Positions 27,801-35,901 of a DNA stretch of 64,000 bases are shown here, piece after piece. The stretch covers positions 62,001 to 126,000 of the forward strand of contig NZ_JAGRPF010000113.1 of the NCBI RefSeq assembly GCF_020439865.1, read 5' to 3'. Position 1 is the first letter of the stretch. The number at the start of each line of letters is the position of its first letter. The notes below the pieces were generated by a model, which had not been told where the DNA came from, made no database searches, and was given only the letters and a program-made list of their open reading frames with translations. The stretch comes from Prosthecobacter sp. (lineage in GTDB: Bacteria; Verrucomicrobiota; Verrucomicrobiia; Verrucomicrobiales; Verrucomicrobiaceae). The position numbers and the translations under genes are program-made.

Positions 27801-27908
27801 GCAGTTGTCACTGAGGATCGGCCGGATGTCGCGATTGAAGTCCAGCTTCGTCGCGGCGGATGCTGCGAGCGGCAGGAGGACAAGGGCAAAAAGAAGTCGG
27901 CTGTTCAT
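24831..27908 (-). CDS. PSCyt1/DUF1549/DUF1553 cytochrome-c-domain protein
   Basis: A 1025-residue exported protein typical of Planctomycetota and Verrucomicrobiota. After a signal peptide (MNSRLLFALVLLPLAASA) comes a PSCyt1 haem domain with C-F-A-C-H and the likely axial Met in DDVMPPP. DUF1549 (about residues 120-340) includes RVTLDLTGLPPT and RYWLDAARYADTHG. A beta-sandwich-like insert lies at about 430-580, and DUF1553 at about 710-960 (LTARVQANRLWQQFFG, SHTYRQSAEHS, LRRERSNTPLQALTLMND). These proteins are linked to polysaccharide breakdown by context in the phylum, but the reaction is unknown. The usual DUF1501 partner gene is not adjacent. Confidence 0.92.
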   Translation of the reverse strand: MNSRLLFALVLLPLAASAATKLDFNRDIRPILSDNCFACHGFDAKKRKADLRLDVPEGAFTAIEGAFPIKPGDADASTIIQRILSHDEDDVMPPPDTNKKVKPEQVEILKRWIKEGAQYKKHWSFEAPVKTAPLQVKGPVSNPIDAFIQARLTEEGLVPSPEASKETLIRRVTLDLTGLPPTLAEIDAFLADTSPDAYEKVVARLLKSERYGEHMGRYWLDAARYADTHGLHLDNERSMWPYRDWVVRAFNANLPYDQFTIWQLAGDLLPNATVDQQIASGFNRCNVTTSEGGSINEEFIYRYAVDRTDTTMAVWMGLTAGCAVCHDHKFDPISQKEFYSMYAFFNSAADPAMDGNILLTPPILRLSSAEQKKQLADIDQKIAAAETKIREAIKTLNYVDPATVQPPPPVQTSEVVWFEDAFPAGANVGVAGAPTEFVTKDKGPVFSGNAALKRTATGVAQDFFANGGKFEVPPNGKISVQCFIDEKNPPKAVMLQFHTAGWNNRAVWGEEGAIPFGKVRTPERVMMGKLPEAGKWVRLEVSVEKVGLKPGMKITGYAFTQFGGTVYWDRLAMSSRVDPAKDPQWSWSKWIERNQGKRVAELPNDLQTLVRGKKPAEWSKKDAERLQEWWFENEYQGARSLVEGSRGEKLALESQKKALDAVIPATFVMADLPEKRESFVMERGQYDKPKDKVTRGTPAIFPPLPTQPEYTRIDLAKWLVSPQHPLTARVQANRLWQQFFGIGLVKTSNDFGSQGEPPSHPELLDWLAVTFRESGWDMKAFVRMIVMSHTYRQSAEHSDLAVQKDPENRLLSHGPRFRLDAEEVRDQALFVSGLLSPKIGGKGVRPYQPENIWEPVAFGGSNTKNYIQDHGESLYRRSLYTFWKRTAPPPNMTSFDAPNRESYCLRRERSNTPLQALTLMNDIQFFEAARNFAQRVMQTNASTDARITALFRTSTGRFPTAQEAEIIRQDFEKHLASYTAKPEEAKKAISYGESKPDEKLNPAELAAWTMVANLVMNLDEVVTKG

Positions 27909-27950
27909 GTGGGACGTGAACAACGTCCGAAACACTCCGGGGCTTTCCGT

Positions 27951-28271
27951 TCAGCGGCGTCTGCGAGACTTGGCGTGACGTCGTTCCAGACTCTTCAGGC
28001 CATGCCGGGCCTGGTTTGCCTTTTGCCAGAACAGTGATCGAAAAAGCAATGCCACGCCTGCCCCCAGAAACCACCAGCTCAAGTCCCACGATTGTGAGGC
28101 CTCTTTCATGCTCTCGGCCACCAGTTCCAGTTTTTTCATGGCCACCTCTTCAGAGTCGCCAGCACCGAATGGTGTCGCCGCCATGCTGCCACCAAAGATC
28201 GCACATCCGCGCAACCGCAGGACGGCACCGATCAGGATCAGGAACAGCGCTGTTTGCCGCGTGATGCGCAT
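27951..28271 (-). CDS. Small membrane protein, unknown function
   Basis: A 106-residue protein with two hydrophobic segments (LFLILIGAVLRL near the N-terminus and WWFLGAGVALLF in the middle) and a strongly basic C-terminus (KSLERRHAKSRRRR). It starts 7 bases after the cdsA stop codon and is probably co-transcribed with it. I do not recognise a family. Confidence 0.55.
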   Translation of the reverse strand: MRITRQTALFLILIGAVLRLRGCAIFGGSMAATPFGAGDSEEVAMKKLELVAESMKEASQSWDLSWWFLGAGVALLFRSLFWQKANQARHGLKSLERRHAKSRRRR

Positions 28272-28278
28272 GCGGCGT

Positions 28279-29238
28279 TCATCGGAAGAAATACCCCGTC
28301 ACATGGAAGAAAACCGGCGCGGCGAAGGCGAGCGAGTCGAGCCGGTCCATGAAACCGCCGTGGCCGGCGATGGCGCCGCCCCAGTCCTTTACGCCGCGGT
28401 CACGTTTGATCGCGGACATCACAAGGCCGCCTGCGAAACCCATGATCACGACAAGCGCCGCCATGCCGGCCGCCTGAGCAATCGTGAACGGCGTGGCCCA
28501 CCACAGCGCTGCGCCAAGCGCCATGGTCGTCAGACCGCCGCCGATGAAGCCTTCCCACGTTTTGCCCGGGCTCACGTTGGGCGCGATTTTTCGTCTGCCG
28601 CAGGTTTTGCCCCACACGTACTGCATCACGTCGCTCATCTCCACGATGGCGACGAACCAGAAGAGCAGCTTCGCGTTGTGCCCATTCAACGCGGGCAGAT
28701 CGAGCCACAGAATCGCCGGAGCGTGGCTGATGCAATAGACGCAGATCATGAGCCCCCACTGGATTTTTGCCGTGCGTTCGAGAAACCGCTCGCAGTCACC
28801 GGCCAGCACGGTGCGCATCGGCACAAACAGGAAGGCATAGACGGGGATCAGGATGAGAAACATGCCGTACCACTGCGTGGCCAGATAATAGTAATGCAGC
28901 GGCGTGATGATGAAGAACACCCAGAACAGTGTGCGGTGGTCGCCCGGTTTCGTCGGCGTGAGCGTGATGAACTCCCGCAGCGCCATGAACGAGCACAACC
29001 CGAAGAGCACGGTCGTGCCGACATTCCCGGCCGCCAGAGCCGCCGCAAAGACTGCGACCATTCCCCACCATGCCCTGGTGCGCGCGTTCAGATTCATCAT
29101 CGTCACCTTCGCGGCGTCGGACGATGCCCTCTTCGCCAGCGCCCAGCCGATGACCGAGGCGATAATCAGCAGCCCCAGGGTGCCGCCGAACAGGTAGAGG
29201 AGCGTCGGATCGTTCGCAGAACTGAAGGGATGCTTCAT
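28279..29238 (-). CDS. cdsA: Phosphatidate cytidylyltransferase
   Basis: A 319-residue polytopic enzyme that makes CDP-diacylglycerol from phosphatidate and CTP, the branch point of phospholipid synthesis. The C-terminal family signature is present: SAIKRDRGVKDWG, then HGGFMDRLDS. NVSPGKTWEGFIGG is also typical. ATG 29238 (MKHPFSSAND) is preferred; the frame is open to 29367. Its product is the substrate of the PgsA-type enzyme encoded at 33.2 kb. Confidence 0.93.
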   Translation of the reverse strand: MKHPFSSANDPTLLYLFGGTLGLLIIASVIGWALAKRASSDAAKVTMMNLNARTRAWWGMVAVFAAALAAGNVGTTVLFGLCSFMALREFITLTPTKPGDHRTLFWVFFIITPLHYYYLATQWYGMFLILIPVYAFLFVPMRTVLAGDCERFLERTAKIQWGLMICVYCISHAPAILWLDLPALNGHNAKLLFWFVAIVEMSDVMQYVWGKTCGRRKIAPNVSPGKTWEGFIGGGLTTMALGAALWWATPFTIAQAAGMAALVVIMGFAGGLVMSAIKRDRGVKDWGGAIAGHGGFMDRLDSLAFAAPVFFHVTGYFFR

Positions 29239-29378
29239 CGGACCAAGCAATAGCACCATCTCCCCGCATCCGGCGAGAACTATCCGCGTGGCATATGAAT
29301 GAGGGCTGTCGCCGTTGGAAAGGTGGGGGAAGTTTTTTGCCTGAACCACGCTGACGGAGTCGTTCACACAAACTCCCT

Positions 29379-30227
29379 ATGTTGCGCCTCCTCTTCTGTC
29401 TCCTTCTGGCTTCGTCGTTGCATGCCGACGAGCCTATTGTCCACGTTTATAAAAAGGTCGCGGATCGCGAACTGAAGCTCACGATCGTCAATCCGCCGGA
29501 CTGGAAGGCCTCTGATCAACGTCCGGCGATGGTGTTCTTCCACGGCGGCGGCTGGGTGGGCGGAACGCCGGTCCAGTTCACGCAGCACAGCGACTACCTC
29601 GCCACGCGCGGCATGGTGTGCATTCAGGTCGAGTATCGTTTGATCGAGAAAGGCGAAAAAGGACCGCCGGTGAACTGCGTGGCAGATGCGAAATCCGCCA
29701 TGCGCTGGGTGCGTTCGCATGCAGGCGAACTGGGCATCGATCCGAACCGCATTGGTGCCGGTGGTGGCAGCGCGGGCGGTCATCTCGCTGCGTTCGTCGG
29801 CATGGTGGAAGGACTCGACGATCCGCAGGATGATTTGAAGGTTTCGCCAAAGGCCAACGCGCTCGCGCTGTTCAATCCCGTCTTCGACAACGGCCCCGAT
29901 CAAGGCTGGGGCCATGCGCGCGTCGGCGACCGCTACAAAGAGTTCTCGCCCGCACACAACATCACACCCGACGATCCGCCCGCGATCATCTTCCTCGGTA
30001 CGCAGGACAAGCTGATTCCCGTGGCCGTCGTCGAGCGCTACAAGGCGAACATGGAAAAGGCGGGCGTGCGCTGCGAGGCGAAGTCTTACGAAGGCCAGGG
30101 CCACGGCTTCTTCAATCCCGGCAAAGGCGGCAAGATGGACTTCTACTACGACACCCTCCTCGAAACCGACAAGTTCCTCACCTCGTTGGGGTGGTTGAAG
30201 GGCGAGCCGACGTTGAAGAAGCCGTGA
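29379..30227 (+). CDS. Secreted alpha/beta hydrolase, HSL/acetyl-esterase type
   Basis: A 282-residue esterase with a signal peptide (MLRLLFCLLLASSLHA). It has the oxyanion motif HGGGW and the nucleophile elbow GGGSAGGH. The acid is likely the Asp in GTQDKLIP and the His is in GQGHGFFNP. This set matches BD-FAE/hormone-sensitive-lipase-like esterases that deacylate carbohydrates. It is followed after 13 bases by the eight-helix membrane gene and then the sulfatase, so the three may form one operon for modified glycans. Confidence 0.88.
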   Translation: MLRLLFCLLLASSLHADEPIVHVYKKVADRELKLTIVNPPDWKASDQRPAMVFFHGGGWVGGTPVQFTQHSDYLATRGMVCIQVEYRLIEKGEKGPPVNCVADAKSAMRWVRSHAGELGIDPNRIGAGGGSAGGHLAAFVGMVEGLDDPQDDLKVSPKANALALFNPVFDNGPDQGWGHARVGDRYKEFSPAHNITPDDPPAIIFLGTQDKLIPVAVVERYKANMEKAGVRCEAKSYEGQGHGFFNPGKGGKMDFYYDTLLETDKFLTSLGWLKGEPTLKKP

Positions 30228-30240
30228 TAAATAGTCGATC

Positions 30241-31212
30241 ATGTCGCAAGAAGAGCGGTCATTTTTCAAGGCGTTGTGTGGCGACGGCCGACCGTTGCTG
30301 TTGTTGACTGCGGTGATGCTGGCGTTGTCGGGTGGTGGCGCGTTGTTTCTCTCGTGCACGGGTGATTTCCTGCCTCATGACGTCGCCTTTCTCGGCATGC
30401 AACCCAAGGCCCTGTGTGAGCTGAATGAATGCCGCATCGTGCATTTCATGATTCACGACCGTGCTTCGTTCGGTGCAGTGCTGATCTCGCTGGGCGTTCT
30501 TTATGCGTGGCTGGCCCTGTTTCCGATCAAACGAGGAGAATCTTGGGCCTGGTGGTTGCTGCTGGCCTCGTTCATCACCGGATTTGGCAGTTTCCTTTGT
30601 TACCTTGGCTATGGTTACCTCGATACCTGGCATGGCTGGGCCACGCTGATGCTTCTACCAGTGGCCGTTGCTGCGATCGTTCTCACACGTCGCTTGTGTC
30701 CTGATGGTTTGAACCTGAAGCCGGGATGGAAGCCGGAAAGTTGGACGAGCTGTGAAGGTGTCGGCAGACTCATTTGGATCTGTTCGTCCTTGGGACTGAT
30801 CGGGGCGGGTGCCACGATCATGGTGGTGGGGATGACCGCGGTTTTTGTGCCCAGCGATCTCGAATTCATCGGCTACACGCGTGATCAACTTCAGAACATC
30901 AACCCGCGTCTCATTCCTCTGATCGCGCATGATCGTGCTGGTTTTGGTGGCGGGGTTCTTACGACGGGCATTCTGATGTTGTGCATTGTTTGGAAGGCGC
31001 GGCCTGCTGTTCACGTCTGGCAGTCAGTGGCAGTTGCTGCATTCGCTGGTTTCTCGGTGGGCGTCGGCGTGCACTATCCCATCGGTTACGTTGACACACT
31101 GCATCTGCTGCCTGCATGGCTAGGCGCGGCGGGGTTTGCGATTGGTGCGATCTTGTCAAAGAAGCGGTATTTCTCTGCCGCTGCGGTCGTTTCATCTTGC
31201 TCACAACCATGA
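30241..31212 (+). CDS. Eight-helix membrane protein made of two tandem repeats, unknown function
   Basis: A 323-residue polytopic protein with about eight membrane segments. The two halves repeat the same pattern: P-x-D and F-[LI]-G, then HDRASFG at 72-78 versus HDRAGFG at 230-236, then GYLDTWH at 125-131 versus GYVDTLH at 282-288. The spacing between motifs is nearly equal in both halves (53 and 52 residues). The conserved His, Asp and Arg near membrane ends suggest ligand, metal or haem binding, but no function is known to me. The stop overlaps the sulfatase start by 4 bases (ATGA). Confidence 0.8.
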   Translation: MSQEERSFFKALCGDGRPLLLLTAVMLALSGGGALFLSCTGDFLPHDVAFLGMQPKALCELNECRIVHFMIHDRASFGAVLISLGVLYAWLALFPIKRGESWAWWLLLASFITGFGSFLCYLGYGYLDTWHGWATLMLLPVAVAAIVLTRRLCPDGLNLKPGWKPESWTSCEGVGRLIWICSSLGLIGAGATIMVVGMTAVFVPSDLEFIGYTRDQLQNINPRLIPLIAHDRAGFGGGVLTTGILMLCIVWKARPAVHVWQSVAVAAFAGFSVGVGVHYPIGYVDTLHLLPAWLGAAGFAIGAILSKKRYFSAAAVVSSCSQP

Positions 31213-33107
31213 AGACACTCGCCCTCTTCCTTTCGTCATTCACCATTGCAACTTCGTCATTGTCGGCGAAGCCAAACGTCATCTATCTCATGGACGACGA
31301 ACTCGGTTATTTCGAACCGGCGTTCATGGGCGGGACAAACATTCAAACACCGAACCTCGACCGCATGGCCGGCGAGGGCATGCGGTTCAACAACCTGCTG
31401 GCGGGCTCGTCGGTGTGCGCGCCGACGCGTTGCTGCTTTCTCACCGGCAAGCACAGCGGCCACACGAGCGTGCGTGCAAACGGAGGCGGCACGCCGATGC
31501 GTGCAGACGAGCAGACAGTCGCATCGATCTTGAAGCCTCTCGGTTATGCGACGGGCGGATTCGGCAAGTGGGGCAATGGAGGGCGCGATTCCACCGGCGT
31601 GCCGGAGAATCACGGCTTCGACACCTTCTTCGGTTACTACGACCAGGTGCATGCGCACAGCCAGTATCCGCCGTATCTGCTTCAAAACAGCGAGGAAGTG
31701 CCGCTCAAGGGCAACAAGGACGGGCGCACGGGCGAAACGTATGCCCAATACGCCATCCACGACGCGGCGATGAAGTTCATCCGCGATCATGCGAAGGAAC
31801 CGTTCTTCGCCTATCTGCCTTACACACCGCCGCACGGCAATTTCCAAATCCCCGACAGCGATCCAGCGTGGGTGCTCTACAAGGACAAGCCGTGGTCCGA
31901 GGACGCACGGCGCTATGCGGCGATGGTGACAATGATCGACCGTGAAGTCGGCGAGATCATCGCGTTGCTCAAGGAACTCGGCATCGACGACAACACGCTC
32001 TTTCTCTTCAGCGGCGACAACGGCGCGAACGACTACTTCAAATCGAAGGACTTCCCGCGCGGTGTACACAGCGGCAACAAAGACCCGAAGACCGGTGTCG
32101 AGTATCGCGGCACGAAAGGAACGCTCTATGAAGGCGGCCTGCGCATTCCCTTCATCGCACGCTGGCCGGGCAAGATCGCGCCAGGCAGCACCACTGATTT
32201 CCTCGGTTACTTCCCCGACCTCCTGCCAACGATCGCGGAAATGACCGGCGCCACCGCACCGGCAGATATCGACGGCGTTTCCTTCCTGCCCACGCTGCTC
32301 GGCAAAAACTCCGAGCAAAAGCAGCACGACTATCTCTACTGGGAAATCGGCAACTGGACTGCGATCCGCCAAGGCACCTGGCGTGCGGTGCGTTCAAAGC
32401 CAAACGCCTCATGGGAACTCTACGATCTCGCTTCCGATCCGGGCGAAACCAAAGACCTCGCCGCAGCGAAGCCCGACGAACTCGCGAAACTCGTCGCGCT
32501 CGCGGAAAAAGCTCACGAACCGGTGCGCGAAGGCACCTTCAGCCGCACAGATCGTCACGAGCGCGACCGTCGCGCGAAATTCGGCAAGCAAGACGACACA
32601 TCGCTCGAAGGCACGCCCGGCGGTGTGAAAAAGAAGGGCAAGAAGTCTGCCGCGGTGATGCCGACCGAGGGCATACTCTCGAACAAGGACTGGAAAATCG
32701 TCCGCGTGAGCAGCGAGAACACCGCGAACAAGAAATTTGCCACCAACGCCATTGATGGTGATTCCGAAACGCTCTGGCACTCAAAGTTCAGCGACGGCAT
32801 CGCCAAACCACCGCATGAACTCGTCATCGATCTCGGTGCGCCGCACAAAGTTCGTGGATTCGTCTATCTCGGTCGTCAGGACACTGGCTGGAACGGCGCT
32901 GCGAAAGATGTGGAGTTCGCCATCAGCGACAGTTCCGACGCCTTCGGCCCTCCTGCCGTCAAAGCGTCACTGAAGAAGGTCAAAACACCGCAAACCGTCG
33001 AATGCCAGCCCATCAACGGCCGCTACGTGATGCTGCGCATTCTCTCCGAACAGCGTGATGATGGCGAACTCGGCACCATCGCGGAGCTCGGAGTGATGGG
33101 TGAGTAG
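31209..33107 (+). CDS. Secreted type I sulfatase with a C-terminal F5/8-type carbohydrate-binding domain
   Basis: A 632-residue sulfatase with a signal peptide (MKTLALFLSSFTIATSSLSA). NVIYLMDDELGY supplies metal-binding Asp residues. The formylglycine site is Cys70 in C-A-P-T-R, followed by FLTGKHSGH. HSGNKDPKTG and GTKGTLYEGGLRIPF are also sulfatase blocks. From about residue 495 a discoidin/CBM32-like domain follows (NAIDGDSETLWHS, LVIDLGAPHKVRGFVYLGRQ). It should remove sulfate esters from a polysaccharide outside the cell; the Cys needs a formylglycine-generating enzyme, not seen in the window. Translation is coupled to the membrane protein upstream. Confidence 0.93.
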   Translation: MKTLALFLSSFTIATSSLSAKPNVIYLMDDELGYFEPAFMGGTNIQTPNLDRMAGEGMRFNNLLAGSSVCAPTRCCFLTGKHSGHTSVRANGGGTPMRADEQTVASILKPLGYATGGFGKWGNGGRDSTGVPENHGFDTFFGYYDQVHAHSQYPPYLLQNSEEVPLKGNKDGRTGETYAQYAIHDAAMKFIRDHAKEPFFAYLPYTPPHGNFQIPDSDPAWVLYKDKPWSEDARRYAAMVTMIDREVGEIIALLKELGIDDNTLFLFSGDNGANDYFKSKDFPRGVHSGNKDPKTGVEYRGTKGTLYEGGLRIPFIARWPGKIAPGSTTDFLGYFPDLLPTIAEMTGATAPADIDGVSFLPTLLGKNSEQKQHDYLYWEIGNWTAIRQGTWRAVRSKPNASWELYDLASDPGETKDLAAAKPDELAKLVALAEKAHEPVREGTFSRTDRHERDRRAKFGKQDDTSLEGTPGGVKKKGKKSAAVMPTEGILSNKDWKIVRVSSENTANKKFATNAIDGDSETLWHSKFSDGIAKPPHELVIDLGAPHKVRGFVYLGRQDTGWNGAAKDVEFAISDSSDAFGPPAVKASLKKVKTPQTVECQPINGRYVMLRILSEQRDDGELGTIAELGVMGE

Positions 33108-33226
33108 GCACCGCCAAGAGGAGGGTGGGAGTGGACGGACGGGAGCTGCATTGCAGTGCTTTGTCGCAGGACCGCCATTGACAGCAGGGGGATTTCTTCG
33201 CTAGACAGAGGACGCTTTCCAACCGC

Positions 33227-33799
33227 ATGAATCTGCCGAACCAGCTCACCGTCGCCCGTCTCATACTGACGGCGGTGTTTGTCGTGTGCTTTTACCTGCC
33301 GGTGGCGCATCACATCACGGTCGCAGCGCTGGTGTTTGGCGTGGCGTCCATCACGGATTATTTCGACGGGAGGATTGCGCGTGCACGCGGCATCGTGACG
33401 AATTTTGGGAAGTTGTTCGATCCGCTTGCGGACAAGATCCTCATCGCGGCAGCCTTCATCCTGCTGGTGGAGCGGGGTGATCTGTCTGCCTGGGTGGCGG
33501 TGGTGGTGCTGGCGCGGGAGTTCTTTGTAACAGGGATCCGGCTCATCGCGGCGGGGCAAGGAGCCATCCTGATGGCGGAAAGACTTGGGAAGCACAAGAT
33601 GCTCTGGCAGATCATCACCGTCAGCTGGTTCCTCGTGAAACAGGCCTCAGACGAAACGTTGTTCGGTTTTACCAAACCGTTTTATGAGTCGGTGCCGGGC
33701 TGGGTGGGCGACATCATCGTGTATTTCACCACGCTGTTGACGCTGGTGTCCGGCTTCAGTTATTTCTGGAAGAACCGCCAGCTGTTCAACGATGCCTGA
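33227..33799 (+). CDS. pgsA: CDP-diacylglycerol-glycerol-3-phosphate 3-phosphatidyltransferase
   Basis: A 190-residue CDP-alcohol phosphatidyltransferase with several membrane helices. The catalytic motif D-x2-D-G-x2-A-R-x8-G-x3-D-x3-D is complete in DYFDGRIARAR through KLFDPLADK. NLPNQLTVARLILT at the N-terminus is typical of PgsA. It makes phosphatidylglycerol phosphate from the CDP-diacylglycerol produced by CdsA. A related CDP-alcohol transferase activity is possible. The RidA gene follows after 15 bases. Confidence 0.92.
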   Translation: MNLPNQLTVARLILTAVFVVCFYLPVAHHITVAALVFGVASITDYFDGRIARARGIVTNFGKLFDPLADKILIAAAFILLVERGDLSAWVAVVVLAREFFVTGIRLIAAGQGAILMAERLGKHKMLWQIITVSWFLVKQASDETLFGFTKPFYESVPGWVGDIIVYFTTLLTLVSGFSYFWKNRQLFNDA

Positions 33800-33814
33800 T
33801 TCTCTCCAACCATC

Positions 33815-34276
33815 ATGACTGCCGAACAACAACTCGCCTCCCTCGGACTGAACCTGCCGCCTGCACCGCCGCGTGGAGGGGTCTATAAGCCTGTCGTGAT
33901 TGTTGGCGGTGTTGCCTATGTTTCTGGCCACGGCCCTTATCTAGGCGATGGCGACTACATTACGGGTCGAGTTGGTGCTGACCTTGATCTTGAGGCCGGC
34001 AAGGCTGCGGCAAAGCAAACGGGACTCGCTTTGCTGGCGACGTTGAAGAGCGAACTTGGGAGCCTCGACCGCGTGAAGCGCGTGGTGAAACTGCTCGGCA
34101 TGGTCAACAGCACTGCGGATTTTCCCGATCATCCCAGAGTCATCAACGGCTGCAGTGAGCTGTTTGGCCAGATCTGGGGAGAGGAGAACGGCATTGGCGC
34201 ACGCAGTGCGGTGGGCATGGGATCGCTGCCGGGAAACATTGCCGTCGAGATCGAAGGCATCTTTGAACTGCATTAA
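33815..34276 (+). CDS. RidA/YjgF-family protein
   Basis: A 153-residue protein of the RidA family (YjgF/YER057c/UK114). It has GVAYVSGHGPY, VGADLDLEAGKAAAKQ, VNSTADFPDHP and a C-terminal IEGIFELH. The canonical deaminase Arg seen in true RidA (in the R-x-x-V block) is replaced by GARSAVGMGSLPGN here, so it is closer to the larger RidA-like subfamilies. It may remove reactive enamines/imines or another small ligand. Confidence 0.88.
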   Translation: MTAEQQLASLGLNLPPAPPRGGVYKPVVIVGGVAYVSGHGPYLGDGDYITGRVGADLDLEAGKAAAKQTGLALLATLKSELGSLDRVKRVVKLLGMVNSTADFPDHPRVINGCSELFGQIWGEENGIGARSAVGMGSLPGNIAVEIEGIFELH

Positions 34277-34302
34277 AAAACCTGCGCCGTTGTCAGCGCA
34301 GG
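34275..34302 (-). terminator. Rho-independent terminator for the minus strand
   Basis: CCTGCGC (34281-34287) pairs with GCGCAGG (34296-34302). Read on the minus strand the stem is followed by a run of six T, so it ends the glycine-zipper lipoprotein transcript. It lies directly after the convergent RidA stop. Confidence 0.8.
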
Positions 34303-34328
34303 ATGTGGTGGTGAGGAGCGGCAGCGGA

Positions 34329-34811
34329 TCAGAACCATCTCGATCCGATGCCAAGGCCGCTGCCCCAGCCGAACGGCTGGCCAAACCCAAAACCACCTCC
34401 CCACGGGCGGTAATTGTAGCGACTCACGTAATTTGGACTGCGGGAGTAGTAAGGACTGAAGTAGCTGCTGTTGGAGTAGTAGGGGTGACGGTAATACGAA
34501 CTCGAGGAGTAGGGGCGGCCGTAGTAATAGCGGTTCCCGTAGCCGGAACTGCGGTTCACATAGTAGTAACGATCACGGCTGGCACCGATGGCGTTGCCGG
34601 CGAGTCCGCCGATCAGACCACCAATAAGCATCCCCTGCGCTGGATGCCGACGGCTCGCGATCCCGCCGAGCAGGGCGCCGCCAGCGGCTCCGTAGAGTGT
34701 TCCGGCGCGCTGGTTGGGTCCCATGTTGTAGTAGGGATACTGGCAGGAGGTCAGCGTCAGTGAGGCACCGACCAGAAGGATCACGACGGCTCGAAAAGAA
34801 TGCGTTTTCAT
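34329..34811 (-). CDS. Glycine-zipper lipoprotein with a tyrosine-rich tail
   Basis: A 160-residue protein with a lipoprotein leader and lipobox (LTLTSC, Cys at residue 23). A glycine-zipper segment follows (GAAGGALLGGIA and MLIGGLIGGLAGNAIG), as in Rcs/SlyB-like outer-membrane proteins. The last 75 residues are low complexity, rich in Tyr, Ser, Arg and Gly. It is probably an outer-membrane or surface-linked protein; the Tyr-rich tail may allow aggregation or cross-linking. Confidence 0.75.
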   Translation of the reverse strand: MKTHSFRAVVILLVGASLTLTSCQYPYYNMGPNQRAGTLYGAAGGALLGGIASRRHPAQGMLIGGLIGGLAGNAIGASRDRYYYVNRSSGYGNRYYYGRPYSSSSYYRHPYYSNSSYFSPYYSRSPNYVSRYNYRPWGGGFGFGQPFGWGSGLGIGSRWF

Positions 34812-34955
34812 GATGAAGGAAGGCTCGTGAGAGATTAGCTCACAGAACCTACGATCCTGGCAATCACCAAACGTTCACCCGAATGGGGAAAAATTCCGCC
34901 AGGTTTGAGTAGATGTGATTTTTATGGGCAAGCCGTCGCAAAACGACCTGCCGCA

Positions 34956-35726
34956 TCAAAACGCAATGATTTGGAAGGGCATGCTGTCCTTCACTTTTGT
35001 GTCCGGAGGAGTGCTCATGAGCTTCTCGAACTGCCGGGCCCATTCACGAATGGCATACTTCGCCTGACCCGAGGGAAACAACTCCTGAGGGAAGAAGAAG
35101 AAGAGGGATTTGGCTTCCTCCTTGTCAGCAAACTCGAAGAAAGATTTTCCGGTCTTTGGTTCCGTCAGGACGCCTTCGATCGCGATCATGCCGCGAGACG
35201 GTTTGCCCAGCACACTGCCAACCATCGGCAGCGTGACCAGATCCACGGCTTCTCTCACCGCCAGACCCGAGTACGTGTTGGGCTCCCATTCGATGATGGA
35301 GAGCCTCAGGGTCATCGCATCTTTGGAGGGAGCGTCCACGACGGAGAAGCGCGACTTTTTGTTGGATTTGAAGGCTCGGACAAACTTCTCCTGCGTGTAT
35401 TTCAGCAGGCTCCGGATCTTTTTGTCCCGTCGCTCGTCGGAGAATTCCAGCTTGGTGAATTTTTGGCGCATGGGCTTGAGTTGATCGGCGACCACCGGTG
35501 CGATGTAGATCGACTTCACGCTCTCAGCGGCCTGAACGACGCGTTTGTCGGTATTCCACCAGTTCCCGATGAAAGGCGAGCGTTTGCGGTCCTCCTTGAG
35601 TTCGGAGGCATGGGGCAGAAACCCGGTGGGCTTGACGTCAACGGCGGCGACCACGCTTTTAACGGTGCGGCAGGAGATCATCATCCAGGGGACGAGTAGA
35701 AACAGGGCGGCGCGTATCGGTATCAT
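34956..35726 (-). CDS. Predicted lipoprotein of DUF3313 type
   Basis: A 256-residue protein. ATG 35726 (MIPIRAALFLLVPWMMISC) gives a lipoprotein leader with a Cys; a TTG at 35777 is also in frame. The mature part starts with a stretch around GFLPHASELKEDRKRSPF, then VKSIYIAPVV and LRLSIIEWEPNTYSGLAVREA, a pattern like the DUF3313 lipoproteins. A C-terminal helical region follows. Role unknown; envelope location predicted. Confidence 0.65.
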   Translation of the reverse strand: MIPIRAALFLLVPWMMISCRTVKSVVAAVDVKPTGFLPHASELKEDRKRSPFIGNWWNTDKRVVQAAESVKSIYIAPVVADQLKPMRQKFTKLEFSDERRDKKIRSLLKYTQEKFVRAFKSNKKSRFSVVDAPSKDAMTLRLSIIEWEPNTYSGLAVREAVDLVTLPMVGSVLGKPSRGMIAIEGVLTEPKTGKSFFEFADKEEAKSLFFFFPQELFPSGQAKYAIREWARQFEKLMSTPPDTKVKDSMPFQIIAF

Positions 35727-35901
35727 GAAGGGGGATTCTTGGATACGTTTGAGGACTGAGAATGGCAAATATTTCAAGCCTCATCCCGCCATAAACTTCC
35801 CCGCATCATTTGCACGGGACTTGACGGGGTGTTAGCTTTCCGGCCTGTCTTTCGGTGCTCCGGCAATCCCGCCCGGGTCCCAAAGGATTTTCTTCCTCTT
35901 T

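Noticed and set aside
34281..34302. Terminator for the RidA gene on the plus strand
   Set aside because: The T run lies on the minus-strand side of the stem; plus-strand reading has no T run after it.
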